Notes under the pieces: generated by a model
What the model was told of the DNA's origin: nothing
Database searches by the model: none
What the model saw: only the letters and a program-made list of their open reading frames with translations
Assembly: GCA_023213395.1 (NCBI GenBank)
Contig: CM041465.1
Span: 31,131,741 to 31,195,740, forward strand
DNA from: Cycas panzhihuaensis
Lineage: Eukaryota > Cycadophyta
Length of the DNA stretch: 64,000 nucleotides
Reading direction: 5' to 3'
Translations under genes and position numbers: made by a program
Shown: piece after piece, positions 11,560 to 23,590 of the stretch
Numbering within the stretch: position 1 is the first letter of the stretch
How the letters are laid out: each line of letters begins with the position of its first letter

Positions 11560-12660
11560 AGGTAAAGCAAGTGATATTTCAATCTCACAAAGGAGTGGCA
11601 TGGGGACATATAGGATCAAAAAATACACAAAGGAAAATCTTAATAGTGGAATTCCAGTGGTTGACTCTTTTCGAAGATGTGAAGGATTTGATGAAGAAGT
11701 GCAACCATTTCTAAAGGGTAGGGAAACCCAATTAAAGGCACTTCAACCCCCTAAACCCACTCCTTCCTCTGGAATTTTTCAAAAAATGGGGTTTATATTT
11801 TATCGAATCGATTAAGTCGACTGCAAGAGGAACACAAGCACGTTGTATTTTAGTAGCTACAAACTATGCAATGAAATAGGTGGAAGCTAGACCACTACAT
11901 AAGATAGATGTAACTAGTACAACTCGATTCCTCTATAAGGTCGTCATCACAAGATTTGGATGTCCTATCAAATTGATTAGTGATTAAGGAGCCTATTTTG
12001 TTAATGAGGTTATTAAAGAATTAATAGAAACATTCTTGATTACCCATCACAAATCCATGCTTTATTACCCTCATGCAAATGGGCAAGCAGAAAGTTTCAA
12101 TAAGATCCTAGAAAATTGTTTAAGGAAATTTTGTGACATTAGTAGAGCAGATTGGGAAGAGAAACTACCCTTTGTCTTATGGGCATTTTGTACAAAATAT
12201 AAGCAAGCTATGAGACATACACCATTTAAGTTGGTGTATGGGATAGAATCCATACTCCTTGTTGAGTTTTAGATTCCTAGCCTAAGAATCACCCTGGCTT
12301 GCCAATTAGATGACATTGAATCCTTACGAGAATGGTTATGGTAATTGACTCAGCTATATGAGGATAGAAAAAAATTAGAATGATTACAAGAAATAAAAAA
12401 TAAGACAAAAGGCATGGTATGATTATCACCTTAGATGCCCTCAATTCAAGGAAGGAGAACAGGTCCTATTGTATGATAGTAAATTTTGTAGTTATCTCAA
12501 AAAACTGAAACCACAATGGTTAGGACCTTACCAAGTGCAATGTATCTATTCTAATAGATCAATACAGTTACAAGATATGAATGGTCATAGGCTACCCAAC
12601 CTAGTTAATGTAGTCGGTTAGAAAAGTACTACCATTAAAAGGCACCCCTCCAGTAAGAGT
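11560..12660 (+). pseudogene. element E integrase
   Basis: The remains of the HHCC zinc region lie near 11,585-11,720. The catalytic core runs from about 11,810 (STARGTQARCILVATNYA) through RFGCPIKLISD near 11,955-11,985 to YYPHANGQAESFNKI near 12,063-12,110, which gives the D, D and E positions. The C-terminal part (FKEGEQVLLYDSKF, LGPYQVQ near 12,450-12,540) is the GPY-type module. No chromodomain follows. Integrase inserts the cDNA into the genome. Confidence 0.9.
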
Positions 12661-13309
12661 CAACTAGACATGTATTATGTGTTGCTTGAAATTATAGACA
12701 ACCAAAGTTGTCCTAGTACTAGAATAAGGACTCTAAATTGGTGCATAAGCATAAAAACTCTTACAAAAAAATTAAAAAAGGAGAAAAAAATGAACCGTAA
12801 CTCGCAAAATCATATATCTAGATAAAAGCCAACAATCATTCTAGGAAATCATACCTTGCATTCTAGAATTGGAATAGAAGCAGAGCAAAGACACTCAATA
12901 GAATCATATGTGTTCATAATAGGGAATGAAATAAGACAAAGCTAGCTAGAAACTATTCCAAAAAGGGAATATAATGGATTACTGTTGAATGCACACATTC
13001 TCAAAAAGGAATGCAATGTGAACAAAGTAAAAAAATAAAATTATACAAGTTGGAACCCTAGAACCATTCTGATAATCGAATGTATGAAGAAAGAAGAGTA
13101 ATACAACCCTCCAAAGAAGTAGTCGTTGTAGTCGTTTGAAACACAGAGTGCTCAAAGCACTAAGGGTACCTAATAGTTATATGAACAAGGGAACACACAT
13201 TTGGGAAAAAACCTAACAATCGTCCAAATTAGGGAATGCGTGTCTAAGTAAGAAAGTGTAAGTCTCTCAAAGTAATCTAGTGTTACATCTATTTTTTTCA
13301 TATATTCCC

Positions 13310-14440
13310 TTCTGACCACAGGATGAAAATTGTAGGGATACAAGAGACCTATTTGCCAAGACTTTAGGCAGAATTCGAACAATTACTAGCAAATTTTAAA
13401 GCCAGGATCAAGAAAGTAGGATGGGAGGATTTTTTAATAATGCCTCCACTATACTGAGAGCCTAAAATCATGGAACAAAGTATTGTAGTTGTTAAATTTA
13501 ATAAGGAGAAGGTCAAAATAAATCTAACAACTATTCATAGGGTTACTAGATTATCCAAAGAGGGCGAAACCCCTATGGCCATAAAAAGATCCAAAGTAGA
13601 TTGGGAAATATGGATAAGGGAATGATGTGTTTCAGCACCTAAGTTTATTCCAACAGAATAAGGATTGCAGATATCATAGACGGAAAACTACAATGAGATA
13701 TAAAAATTCTAGTATCTAAAATTTTATCAAAGAAAAAACACACATATATTCCTAGAGGATTAATTCCCCTACTCAAAATATTATGGGATGGAGTGAAGAT
13801 GAATTGAAGTGAATTCTTAGCAAATAGCATGGAGCAACAATTTGGGAGCTTTAAACTCACCCCTTCAGACAACCATCGCTATTATTAGTACTATTATTCT
13901 AATAGTATCCAGATATTAATCCTCCCTCCTTACCTATTTGGCTTGGGGAACCCATGATAAAGAAATGGGAAAATATTATGCTAAACAATACTCAAGACCT
14001 AGGTGTGAAGAGGTAGGTCAAATAGAATATAACTAAGGTGTTAAAATGGATCCAACACAAACTTGGGACCCCCTTTCAACTAAGGCAAAAGCAAATAATA
14101 AAGAGGGGCATAAAAATGGGTAGAGAACAACAAGAAATAGAAGAGGTGCCAGAAAAATGGGAAATGAAACCCTTATTTCTGACGGTTATGGAACTAGGGG
14201 AAAGTTCTTCACAATCACCCTTAAGTGAAAAGGGTACACAAATAAATAAACTTTTACAAGAATTGGTACAAGGGTATAAGATACAAATCTTGGAATTTTA
14301 GGAAAAAATTAAAGAAAATAATGTAATCATAGAAACATTAATAAAAATCAATGAAGACTGACTATGAGCCATTGAGCAACTAAAGTAACTGAGAATACAA
14401 GAGTCGTCTTAACTAAAAAAAGGAGGAGGAAGAAGACAAA
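13310..14440 (+). pseudogene. element E extra ORF downstream of integrase
   Basis: Between the integrase and the 3' LTR lies a region with clear but broken coding character. It starts near 13,321 (MKIVGIQETYLPRL), with GWEDFLIMPPLY near 13,420 and VVVKFNKEKVKINLTTIHRV near 13,485-13,545. The layout (W-x-x-F, then V-x-F, then an I-N/I-H-R-V segment) recalls the 'putative plant transposon protein' domain often found in an extra ORF of Athila-like elements. The end (14,038-14,300) is Glu/Gln/Lys-rich and could be a coiled coil. I cannot assign a function; an envelope-like role is not shown by any clear membrane segment. Confidence 0.45.
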
Positions 14441-14509
14441 ATCATTTTCTTTTTTAAAATTTTGAATTGAGCATGGATGTTCAACTATTTTTTATTAACC
14501 CCAGATAGA

Positions 14510-15216
14510 TGTCGCAGTTAAATTTGACTCTTGTGTGTCTGTTAGGGGAATGTATAATAAAATCTAAATGAAATAAGGGATATTTTGTAACCATTTAGGA
14601 AGAAGAACTGATGGAAAATACACAAAAATCATGAGCATTCTGTTACAAGAACAAATGTTGTACAATAGGAATGCATCAAACAAATAACAAACATATGCTA
14701 CACAGTCAAGAACATATCAAGAATGGATGCAAAACAGATGGAACAAGGAAAGAGACACGTGGACCCAACCATATGGATTAATGGACATATTAGAGAGATA
14801 ATAAGAATATATTAATGATGAACAAAAATCCATTAGGATTGTGACTGTTAGTCATAATCATTTCGTAATAGGGACATAAAGGGTATTTAAACACATTCAT
14901 GCATGGAAATGGATGTGAGACCTAAGTAAGTGATCTATTTGGGATCTGACCTGGTACAAATGACCAATTAGCCATATGTAGACATAATATGATGTAAAGT
15001 ATTAACTATTATTTAATAATATTACAGAGTTATGTGGATATCATGTGTATTTAATGTAGAATACATGGTGATTCTATGTGTATGACCATATTTGTGGATT
15101 TATATGACATAATGAATAAAAGATATATATGTTAACTATGTGCACACACCCTAGACTATAGTGGAAAACCTTGACAAGTGAAAATCTTGCAGTAGGAAGC
15201 AGATTTTAAGTCAACA
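14510..15216 (+). repeat. 3' LTR of element E (707 bp)
   Basis: It starts TGTCGCAGTTAAATTTG and ends AAGTCAACA, directly before the duplicated AACAT. A purine-rich run (GGAGGAGGAAGAAGA near 14,420) lies upstream. It holds the TGTGACTGTTAGTCATA palindrome (near 14,840) also seen twice in the 5' end. Confidence 0.92.
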
Positions 15217-15221
15217 AACAT

Positions 15222-18200
15222 GCCTTTGCTACTACGATTAGAATTAGGCAAAACTTTTAAGGGTAAATTTCTAGGGGTAAGGGAAAATCCCTTAGAGGAA
15301 GAGGCCAATTAAAAAACCAAAGGCAAGGTTTTCAAAACTATCAAGGCTACCAAGGACAAGGTAACTTCCAAGGTCAAGGGAATTTTCAAAGACAAGGCCT
15401 AAATCAAGATTTTCAAGGGTAAGAACAAAGGTATTTTCAAGGCTAAGGAAGAGGAACTACTCAATGTTCCTTTTGTTATAAAATAGGTCATTTAGAAGAT
15501 AATTGCTTTGCTAAAAGTATAAGTACACAAAGGGGGACAACTAATACAATAATAGAAGAGAGGCATGATGATAGATTATTTCTCTCAAGTCTAATAGTTA
15601 ATGAAGAAGAGGATAGTTGGTACATCGATTCAAGATGTTCAACACGCATGACACACAAAGAGGAATGGTTTAAAGAGATTGATAATTATAAGAAAAGTAG
15701 AATTATGTTTAGAGATAATACTACACATGCTGTAGTTGTAAAAGATAATGTGTCTATAACAACCAAATTAGGAGAAACTAGGAGTACAAATAATGTTCTA
15801 CATGTTTCAGTTCTAAAAAAGAACCTACTCTTAGTAGGTTAGATGATGGAGTAAAAGTATAAGGTTATTTTTGATAATTGAGAGTGCACTATTACGGACA
15901 AGTTAAAGAACAAAATAATTGTAGCAAAGTGCCAAATAACTAGTGATAGACTATTTAAACTAGTCATTCCTCCATTATATTTTTATGCTCTAAAAGCCTC
16001 AATAGATGTTAATTTGTGAAACATAATATAAAAGATTTAGCCATGTAAATTATAACAACTTAGCCTTGATGAAAAGAATGGATATGGCAATTGGACTCCC
16101 TACTATAGAAATAAATAAAGAAATTTGTGAGGGTTGCATACTTAGAAAATAATAAAGGGAAAGTTTTGTAAATGAAAGTTATAGGGACAAAGGGCCCCTT
16201 CAATTGATCTATACAGACCTACGTGGTCCAAAGGATGTGCCTTTATTAGGTGGATCTAATTACTTCATAACGTGTATTGACGGCTTCACTAGAAAACCTT
16301 GGGTCTATTTTATCAAGTTCAAATTAGATGCACTTCAATGTTTTATTGACTTTAAAACTTTGGTTGAGAAATAAAGTGGTTTTAGAATTCTTACCCTAAG
16401 GTCAAATAATAGGGAAGAATTTATCTCAAAAGAGTTTAAGACATATTACAACTATTATAGTATAAGGAAGCAACTTATTAATCCTTATACTCCATAATAA
16501 AATAGAACTGCAGAAAGAAAGAATAGAACTATTATGGAGATGGCCAGAAGTATGCTTAAAGATAATCAACTTAGACATGAATTATAGGTATAAGTTGTAC
16601 ACACAATAATTTATTTATTGAATATGTGTACTACCAAGATTATTAAATGGGTCATACCAGAAGAAGCTTGTTCAGATTATAAGTCAAGCATATAATACAT
16701 GAGGATTTTGGGGTGCTTAGCCTATGCTCATGTTTTAAAACAAAGGAGAACCAAGTTAGATGATAAAAGTACCAAGTATATCTTTATAGGATATAGTGAT
16801 ACTTTTAGATTCTATAAACTATATGACTTAAAGGATAAGAAGATGATTATAAGAAAAGATTTCATCTTCAAAGAAGATGGATGTTATCAAGAAGAAGTTA
16901 AAAAGGACGAAGGAAAGTAGATCATGGTTGAAGTAAATTCAAATCCTAAGGCTACAAATATATCAAGTCCAAATGAAGTAGGACCCTCTACATCAAATCA
17001 AAGGGTTCCTAAATGGGTTCAAAGGGCACATGACCCTTCAAATATTTTGGATAACAACTTTGAGAGAAGGAACACTAGATCTCAAAGGGTAAATTTCACC
17101 TTGATGACTCAAGTGATGGATTCAAGTAAGCCTTCATAACTTTGAAGAGGCTAATACACAAGAAAAATGGAGAGAAGTTATGAAGGATGAGTATAATACT
17201 TTAGTAAAAAATGATACTTGAGAATTAGTAGATTTGCCACCAAGTAGAATATAATTAACACCAAATAGGTCTCTAAGACCAAATATAGATCAGATAGAAT
17301 AATAGATAAGTATAAGGTAGGATTAATTACCAAAGGTTATACCCAAATTGAAGGCATATACTACAATGAGAACTTTGCACCTATTGCAAGACTTGAGATA
17401 GTTCTTTTGATGATAGCTTTAGTAGCATAATAGAGTTAGACACTTCAACAAATGGATGTTAAGAGTTCTTTCTTAAATGGGTATATAGAAGAAGAAATAT
17501 ATGTCTAACAACCTAAAGGTTTTGAAGTAAAAGGGGAAGAACATGAGGTCTATAAACTTAAAAGGACTTCTATGGACTCAAACAAGTACCTAAACATGGT
17601 ACTCTAGGATTGACAAGTATTTTAGAGATAAAGGATTCTAAAAGAGTTGGTTAGATCCTAACTTGTACATTAAGATAGAGGGAAGCTCGATACTTATTAT
17701 GGGCTTGTATGTTGATTATCTTATATATATTGGGAATGACACTTATTTATCTAAAAAATTCAAAGAGGATATGTCCAAGGAGTTTGAAATGACCAATTTG
17801 GGAATTATGTATTATTTCTTAGGCTTGGAAATATGACACAATGAGAATAGGATATTTATTTCTGAAAGGAAATATATACTAAACTTATACACAAGTTTAG
17901 CATGAGTAGTTACAAGCCATTTGCAATGCCAATAGATGATGGGGTAAAGCTATCCAAAATTGAGGATTCAGAATCAATTGATCCTACAATTTATAGGTAA
18001 TTGATTGGAAGCTTAATTTACTTAACTTCAATCTAACTGGACATCATGTACGCCATCAGTGTAGTTTCCAGATTTATGCATGAGCCTAAGGTCACACATT
18101 AGAAAGAAACAAAAAGGGTTCTCTAGTGCTTAAAGGGAACAATTGGATATGAACTTTATTACAAATCATCAAGGGACTACAAGTTAATTGGTTATATAGA

Positions 18201-18650
18201 CTTGGATTAGGTAGGATGTATAGATGATAAGAAATCTACTTTAGGTTACACTTTTAGTTTGGGTTCAATAACAATGGTTTGGTGTTCAAAGAAATAGCTC
18301 ACAGTTTCTTTATCAACTATAGAGGTAGAATATAAAGCAGCTGTAGGAAGATCTTGTGAGATAGTTTGGTTAAGAAGATTACTCTAGGATTTACAAGTAA
18401 AATAGGTTGGTCTTACACAGATGCTTTATGACAATTAAAGCATCATACAGATGACTCATAATCTAATGTTTTATGGTAGGATGAATCACATTGAAACATA
18501 ATATCACTTCATCAGGGAACTAGTTCAACAAGGTGAGATTGAATTAACTTATTGCAGCACAAAAGAATAGGTGGTAGATATATTTACTAAAGCACCTAGA
18601 AAAATAAAGTTTAACAAATTCAGAGATAAGCTTGGAGTCTTCTCAAATAT
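15222..18650 (+). pseudogene. copia B gag C-terminus and pol
   Basis: This continues the gag frame cut at 4,731. An intact CCHC knuckle (CSFCYKIGHLEDNC) lies near 15,465. The protease motif is WYIDSRCST near 15,618 (D-S-R in place of D-S-G). Integrase spans about 16,195-16,920, with TDLRGPKDVPLLGG, TAERKNRTIMEMARSML and the copia C-terminal ILGCLAYAHVLKQRRTKLDD. RT follows from about 17,140, with YVDY near 17,708 replacing YVDD. RNase H ends near 18,650. Many stops and a few frame changes break it. Confidence 0.92.
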
Positions 18651-18666
18651 GACTTATGGGGGAAAA

Positions 18667-18945
18667 TATTAGATTAGTACCCATTGAGGTTCATGTTGGC
18701 TAATGATGGCATAAGGTTTGATGTGGAGATAATGTTGACTCTACTAGCTGACCTAGCCAACCTTATTAAGGTTTGAGAGGTATCTATAATGACATTTCTA
18801 AATGCTAGTTAATGGTAGATATTTGGTATTCTCTCTCAACCCTCATCTATAAATTTATAGGGTCCGAAGACCTTAGTATTTATTAACACCACCACTATAT
18901 TAGATCTTTATTTCACCCTTTGTTATATTTGTTGCTCCCTCTAAC
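18667..18945 (+). repeat. 3' LTR of copia B (approximate end)
   Basis: It follows a polypurine tract (TATGGGGGAAAA, 18,654-18,666). Its start TATTAGATTAGTACCC corresponds to the LTR start of elements C and D, as does an internal CCTTAGTATTTATTAACAC segment near 18,870. The 3' boundary is uncertain. Confidence 0.65.
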
Positions 18946-20292
18946 TCTCTTAAAACCTTTAGTGGTGAACTAGTTCTTGAGTATTATAATTTTGTCATCT
19001 TGATTGTGGGGGGCTATGATGAATGTAAATAGGCTATAAAAAAATGATAAAACTAGAAGAAGGAAATTTATGAAATGGTATGAGTAAGATAGAAGAGGTG
19101 TAAATAGATGAGGAAAGAAATATAGAATGGGAGCTCCAAGAATTCAAGATGTATTGATGATAGGGAAAGAGAAGGGAACCAAGGTAGTGGTGGGGTGTTT
19201 ATAGCCTGCTGATGCCAAAATTTACATAATAAAATAATCTAGTATATATGAACAAACATGAAGATCTCATTGAACTAGGGAAGGTGAGTTTTAGTAGTGA
19301 CTTTTTGGCGGTAGAGCCTATCGATAACTCAGGTGCTATGGTACCCAAAAAATTGACCTAGTGTAACTTGATCATCTCAAAGTGTTGATTGAAATGGATG
19401 TATAAATTTAGACTATATTTTTTTAGGTTACGAACTTCTTTATTTTTTCTTTTTCTATTTTTTTACTTTATTACAATGATTACAATAGTTTAGTCCATCT
19501 CAAATTCTGATAAGTATTACAATATCAAGGATAAATGAATAATAGTAAATCAACATGCTTAATTTTGTTGTGTGAGTGAAACTTTTAGATTAGATAACAT
19601 CTACCAGACTCTGACATTAGGATTGCTTGGTCTTATGGGCTCTACGATAAACTTCTCTATCGATTTTATAGCTCACCCCAATATCTCAGGGCACTACTTA
19701 TGGAAGAAAGACCATCTCTATAAAGTCTACAACAATGCAAAGGTGTTTATGTAGAGCAACTTCTGGGTGCTAACTGTTAACTCGTGCACCATAAAGAATA
19801 AATCATTGAAGGGTTACCTGTTCTTAGCAAGGAGCAACCGAAAGGTTACTTATTTTAAGCAAGGAAGGGGAATTCTAGGAGTGGAATCTTAGAAGGGGTC
19901 CTCTTATATACCCAAAGGTATGTGGAGGCTTACTTCTATATATGAGTTCTACCTAAGACTTGGATCAACAGAGTTAACTAAAGTCTTCCATGGAAGGGAA
20001 GAAAGCCACAACGTACTTAGCCTAGAACGATAGATTCTTCACAATATTTAAAGACCTCCAGAACAAGGTATGTACCTATGCTAGGTAGCTGCCACATAAA
20101 GTTATCTACCTAAGAATTAAGGGAGGAGCAGGAGGGAATGAAAAGGGTAGCTACCAATGATATCATTTACCTTTTGATAAAAACTGAAATAATAGAAATT
20201 AAAACTGAAGAGATGGATTACGAGAGTTACCAAGGGGAATTTTTTTTTTTTTCCTTTTTCTCCTCCTTTTGACTATTGTGAAGGTTGTCAAG
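18946..20292. other. no recognisable gene
   Basis: This should be the start of the element whose minus-strand LTR and primer site lie at 20,293-20,690, but I see no gag motif on the minus strand. The only longer plus-strand ORF (19,572-19,754) has no family signature. Confidence 0.4.
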
Positions 20293-20308
20293 CTTTACTC
20301 TAATACCA
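20293..20308 (-). promoter_or_regulatory. primer-binding site, minus strand (tRNA-iMet type)
   Basis: On the minus strand the sequence reads TGGTATTAGAGTAAAG, close to TGGTATCAGAGC. It lies two bases after the end of the LTR at 20,311-20,690, as expected. Confidence 0.65.
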
Positions 20309-20310
20309 TT

Positions 20311-20690
20311 TGAGACATTTCTTCTCAAAGGATCTCCTCGAATAGCAGTAAAATAAATTATTTATAACCACTTTATCCAACTACAAAGAGTAAGTAGATA
20401 ACCAAAGAGACTTAAGAGCAAAAGAGCATCAATTAATCACCAAAAGAGAGTATTAGAGTATAATTCTTACAAGATATCAATAACAAGTTGACCATCTTCT
20501 ACAATCTGTGATCCTTAAATAGACAAAAAGGGTCTTTTCCAAGCAATCCTATTAGTAGCCCAAACGACCTTACATTTCATTGGATAACTTAGTAGCCTAC
20601 ACACAAAGTTTCATAATATTATCACTTAACTATATGGTATATCTCTACATGTTAATCCTTTACATAACTAGCAAGATTAGTTATGTAACA
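20311..20690 (-). repeat. LTR, minus orientation (380 bp, 5' LTR of an unknown element)
   Basis: It has TG...CA ends (minus strand TGTTACATAAC ... ATGTCTCA) and is followed by a primer site. Near its start it holds a perfect 11 bp inverted repeat, TTACATAACTA / TAGTTATGTAA, with a 7-base loop (20,660-20,688). No second copy of this LTR was found in the window. Confidence 0.6.
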
Positions 20691-20729
20691 TTCTATAAGC
20701 AGAGATTCCAAGGATCCAACTATCAGGGT

Positions 20730-21290
20730 GGATAATTTGTTTGATAATGTTAGTGGTTGTGAAGTTTTCATATGGAAGTGGAAGACTTCTTAATACACAA
20801 TTCATTACTTCTAAATCAGAAATGATTTCCCCAATTGTCAATAATTGATCTTACTTTTCTCAAAAGATCCATAATGTTTCCTGTCATCTTCAATGTATAC
20901 AATTAACTTTTTAGGTTGAGGGCTCTTATGTTATCTTTATACTTGAATAGGTTCACAATGATGTCCTACATTTGGGTCAGTGTAGTAGTGTCCCTGATAT
21001 TTAAAATGATGCTACCATTGATTCATAAGCTGAGAAATTTGAATGTAATCCTCATCTTTGATTGATACTCAACATTGAAGTTAGTATGTGTCTTCAATTT
21101 GTTTTGGAAATCAATGATTTCATTAGAATTCTTTTCCATTATAGAATTGTTGATGTACTTCCACAAATTGTTTAGATAAAAGAAACTGTGTATTTGATGT
21201 TTTTAGATTATATAATTTTTAGGACTGGTGAGCTTTTTTGTGACTTTTCCCATTATGCTTCCTCCATAAGCCATTTTTAAGCAAAAAAAA
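20730..21290 (-). pseudogene. copia gag remnant
   Basis: On the minus strand, pieces in different frames read LDGSNYIIW-like, MEKNSNEIIDFQNKL, and further on SIIDNWG followed by SDLEVMNCVLRSLPLPYENF. The last two recall the copia gag pattern in which a short 'Q-L ... G ... L..LP..Y..F' motif recurs. It is much decayed, and assignment to an element is not possible. Confidence 0.5.
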
Positions 21291-21984
21291 CAAAGGATGG
21301 AAATGATTAAAAAATAATTAAACAAGCATAAGAATAAAAAAGGAAGTTATAAATAACATTTGTTTACATATAGGTAGTTGATATAATCACTTTTATTGCC
21401 TTGGTCTGCTCACAGGTAGTCAAAATATGTTAAAATAATAACAAAAATAAAAAGATTTTTCACCAATATTTTATTTTGAATTGCTGCATATGATTATTAC
21501 CAAATTGTAGATTTAAAAAAATCATGCATTGTGGTATATTTGTTTTCTAATATATAAAATATAAGATATATTTTATCTAAAGTTTTATTTATAATATTTT
21601 TAATAAAATATTTTTCTTTTTGACGTGAATACCATTGGATTCCTCCATAAAAAATGTTTTTTTTGGCAAAAAATGTGTTTTTACCTAAAATAACTCTACC
21701 ACTGGATTGTCAAATTGTCAAAAATCAAAATAACAAGTTGTTCTCAAGGGTTTCATCGTATCTTTCATTATTGTGTATGCAAAAACAATTGTCGTCCTCC
21801 TACGATCATGTTTTTTGTCTACATGCCAATTTCTTTTTAATGGAGATGATTTTTAACTCTACTTTTTGTTGCTACTTTTTGCACGGGCCTGTATTTGCTC
21901 TGCAATTTACTTCCATTCGAGATATGTTGTTCATAGATCGATTTGGCACAATTTGTGCAGCTTTTTACACTTTTCCACTAGGTT

Positions 21985-23590
21985 TTCTTCTCTATTTTGT
22001 TTATATTCACTTTGTATTGGTGCTAGATCATTGTGAAAAGCTTATAATTGTCCTTTGTAAGTAATTTATATCTAGATATATCCTTTGTTTGGGTTAAAAC
22101 ATGAAAAAATAGTTAGGTGTCTTCACTTGACTGCACAATCTCTACTGAGTAAAATGACTCAATGGATGTTTTTTTTTTTTTTTTGATTTTAGCTTGTATT
22201 TACTTTATTAGATTGATATAAAGCCACAACATCTTTGAAAATCAACTTTCATTGCAGAATGATGAAAATATCATTGATTAAAGAGAGCACAAGTTATGCG
22301 ATTTTGTATTTTATCAAAAATTTTATTTGTTTTAATATAGTTTACAAACTTTATAATGTATATTTCAGAATATTCAATAAGAATATTCCATTCTTAATAT
22401 ATTTCACCCATTCTATAATTTGTAAAATCAACTTTTTAATCTCTTTTTGTAGCCACTTTCATGTATTTTTTACTATGTTTTTTATCTCTGATGTTTAACA
22501 ATATTTCTCCACTACATTTTTTCTACAATAGAGTCTTTCTTTTCTTTTTTTGGCTCATCTTTAACTTTAAAATAGAGCATGCTCTAACATTTTAAGCTTG
22601 CCTTTAACAATGTAAAAGAGGGTTCTTTGTGTTTTTCTTCTAGTGGTGGTCTTTTAAGCAACCTTTGGCCTTTTTAATTATTATTTCAAGGTTGTCACAA
22701 AGGTGATATGACATAGTTTTTAGCATAAGTGGTTCCTTATCCAGCAAAGGTGCTGAAACATAAGTTTTTGTCATTATTTTTTATCTTCTCTATTTTGTCT
22801 ATATTCACTTCGTATTGATGCCAAATCACTATGAAAAGCTTATCACTATACTCTACAAGTAATATATATCTAGATCTATCCTTTGTTTGGGTTAAAATGT
22901 TAAAAAAATAGTTGGGCGTCTTCACTTGACTGTGTAATCTTTGCAGAATAAAACAATTCAATGGATGATTTTTTTTTCTTTTGATTTCATCTTGTATTCA
23001 CTTTATCACACTGTTATAAAGACAACATCTTTGAAAATCAAATTTTATTCCAGAATAATGAAAATATCATTAATTGAATAGAGTGCAAGTCATGCGATTT
23101 TGTATTTTATCAAAAAAATTATTCTTTTTTGATAGAGTTTAAAAACTTTATAATGTATATTTTAGAATATTCAATAATAATATTCCATTCTTAATATATT
23201 TCACCCCTTCTATAATTCATAAAATCAACTTTTTAAGCTCTTTTTGTAGCATATTTCATGTATTTTTTACCGTGTCTTTTATCTTTGATGTTTAACAATA
23301 TTTCTCCACTATATTTTTTCTACATTAGAGTCTTTCTTTTCTTTTCGTTTTTTTGGTTCATCTTTAGCTTTAAAATAGAGCATGCTCTAGCATTTTTAGC
23401 TTGCCTTTAACATTGTAAGAGAGGGTTCTTTGTATTTTTCTTCTAGTGGTGGTCTTTTAAGCAACCATTTTCCCTTTTTAACTATTGTTTTAAGGCTGTC
23501 ACATAGGTTATTTGTCCTAGTTTTTAGCATAAGTGGTTCCTTATCCAATAGAGGTGTTAAAACATAGGTGTTTGTCACTATTTTTTGTCT
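21985..23590. repeat. tandem duplication, two units of about 800 bp
   Basis: Unit 1 (about 21,985-22,785) and unit 2 (about 22,786-23,590) share long stretches in the same order, such as TATCCTTTGTTTGGGTTAAA, GTCTTCACTTGACTG and AGCATGCTCTA. The offset drifts from 798 to 804 bp, so there are small indels. Both units are AT-rich and without coding sense. Confidence 0.8.

Larger units (their letters stand above)
4737..15216 (+). mobile_element. complete Ty3/gypsy element E (non-chromodomain, Athila/Tat-like)
   Basis: Element E is bounded by LTRs and by a perfect 5 bp target duplication AACAT (4,732-4,736 and 15,217-15,221). The internal order is primer-binding site, gag with several zinc knuckles, protease, RT, RNase H, integrase, then a further ORF region before the 3' LTR. 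The order RT-RH-IN identifies Ty3/gypsy. No chromodomain is visible after the integrase, and the primer site fits tRNA-Asp, both features of the Athila/Tat side of the family. All frames are broken by stops. It sits inside the gag gene of copia B. Confidence 0.93.
3780..18945 (+). mobile_element. Ty1/copia element B, interrupted by gypsy element E
   Basis: A primer-binding site at 3,780, gag at about 4,150-4,731, then after the 10.5 kb insertion of element E the zinc knuckle, protease, integrase, RT and RNase H at 15,222-18,650, and a 3' LTR from 18,667. The gag frame breaks at exactly the target duplication of element E and resumes after it. The start of the 3' LTR (TATTAGATTAGTACCC) is related to the LTR start of copia C (TGTTAGGATAATGCCC), so B, C and D are relatives. 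The 5' LTR was not identified. Confidence 0.85.

Noticed and set aside
21654-22064. Plus-strand ORF of 136 codons with membrane-like stretches
   Set aside because: T-rich DNA gives Phe/Leu-rich frames by chance. The related unit copy (22,786 on) does not keep the frame.
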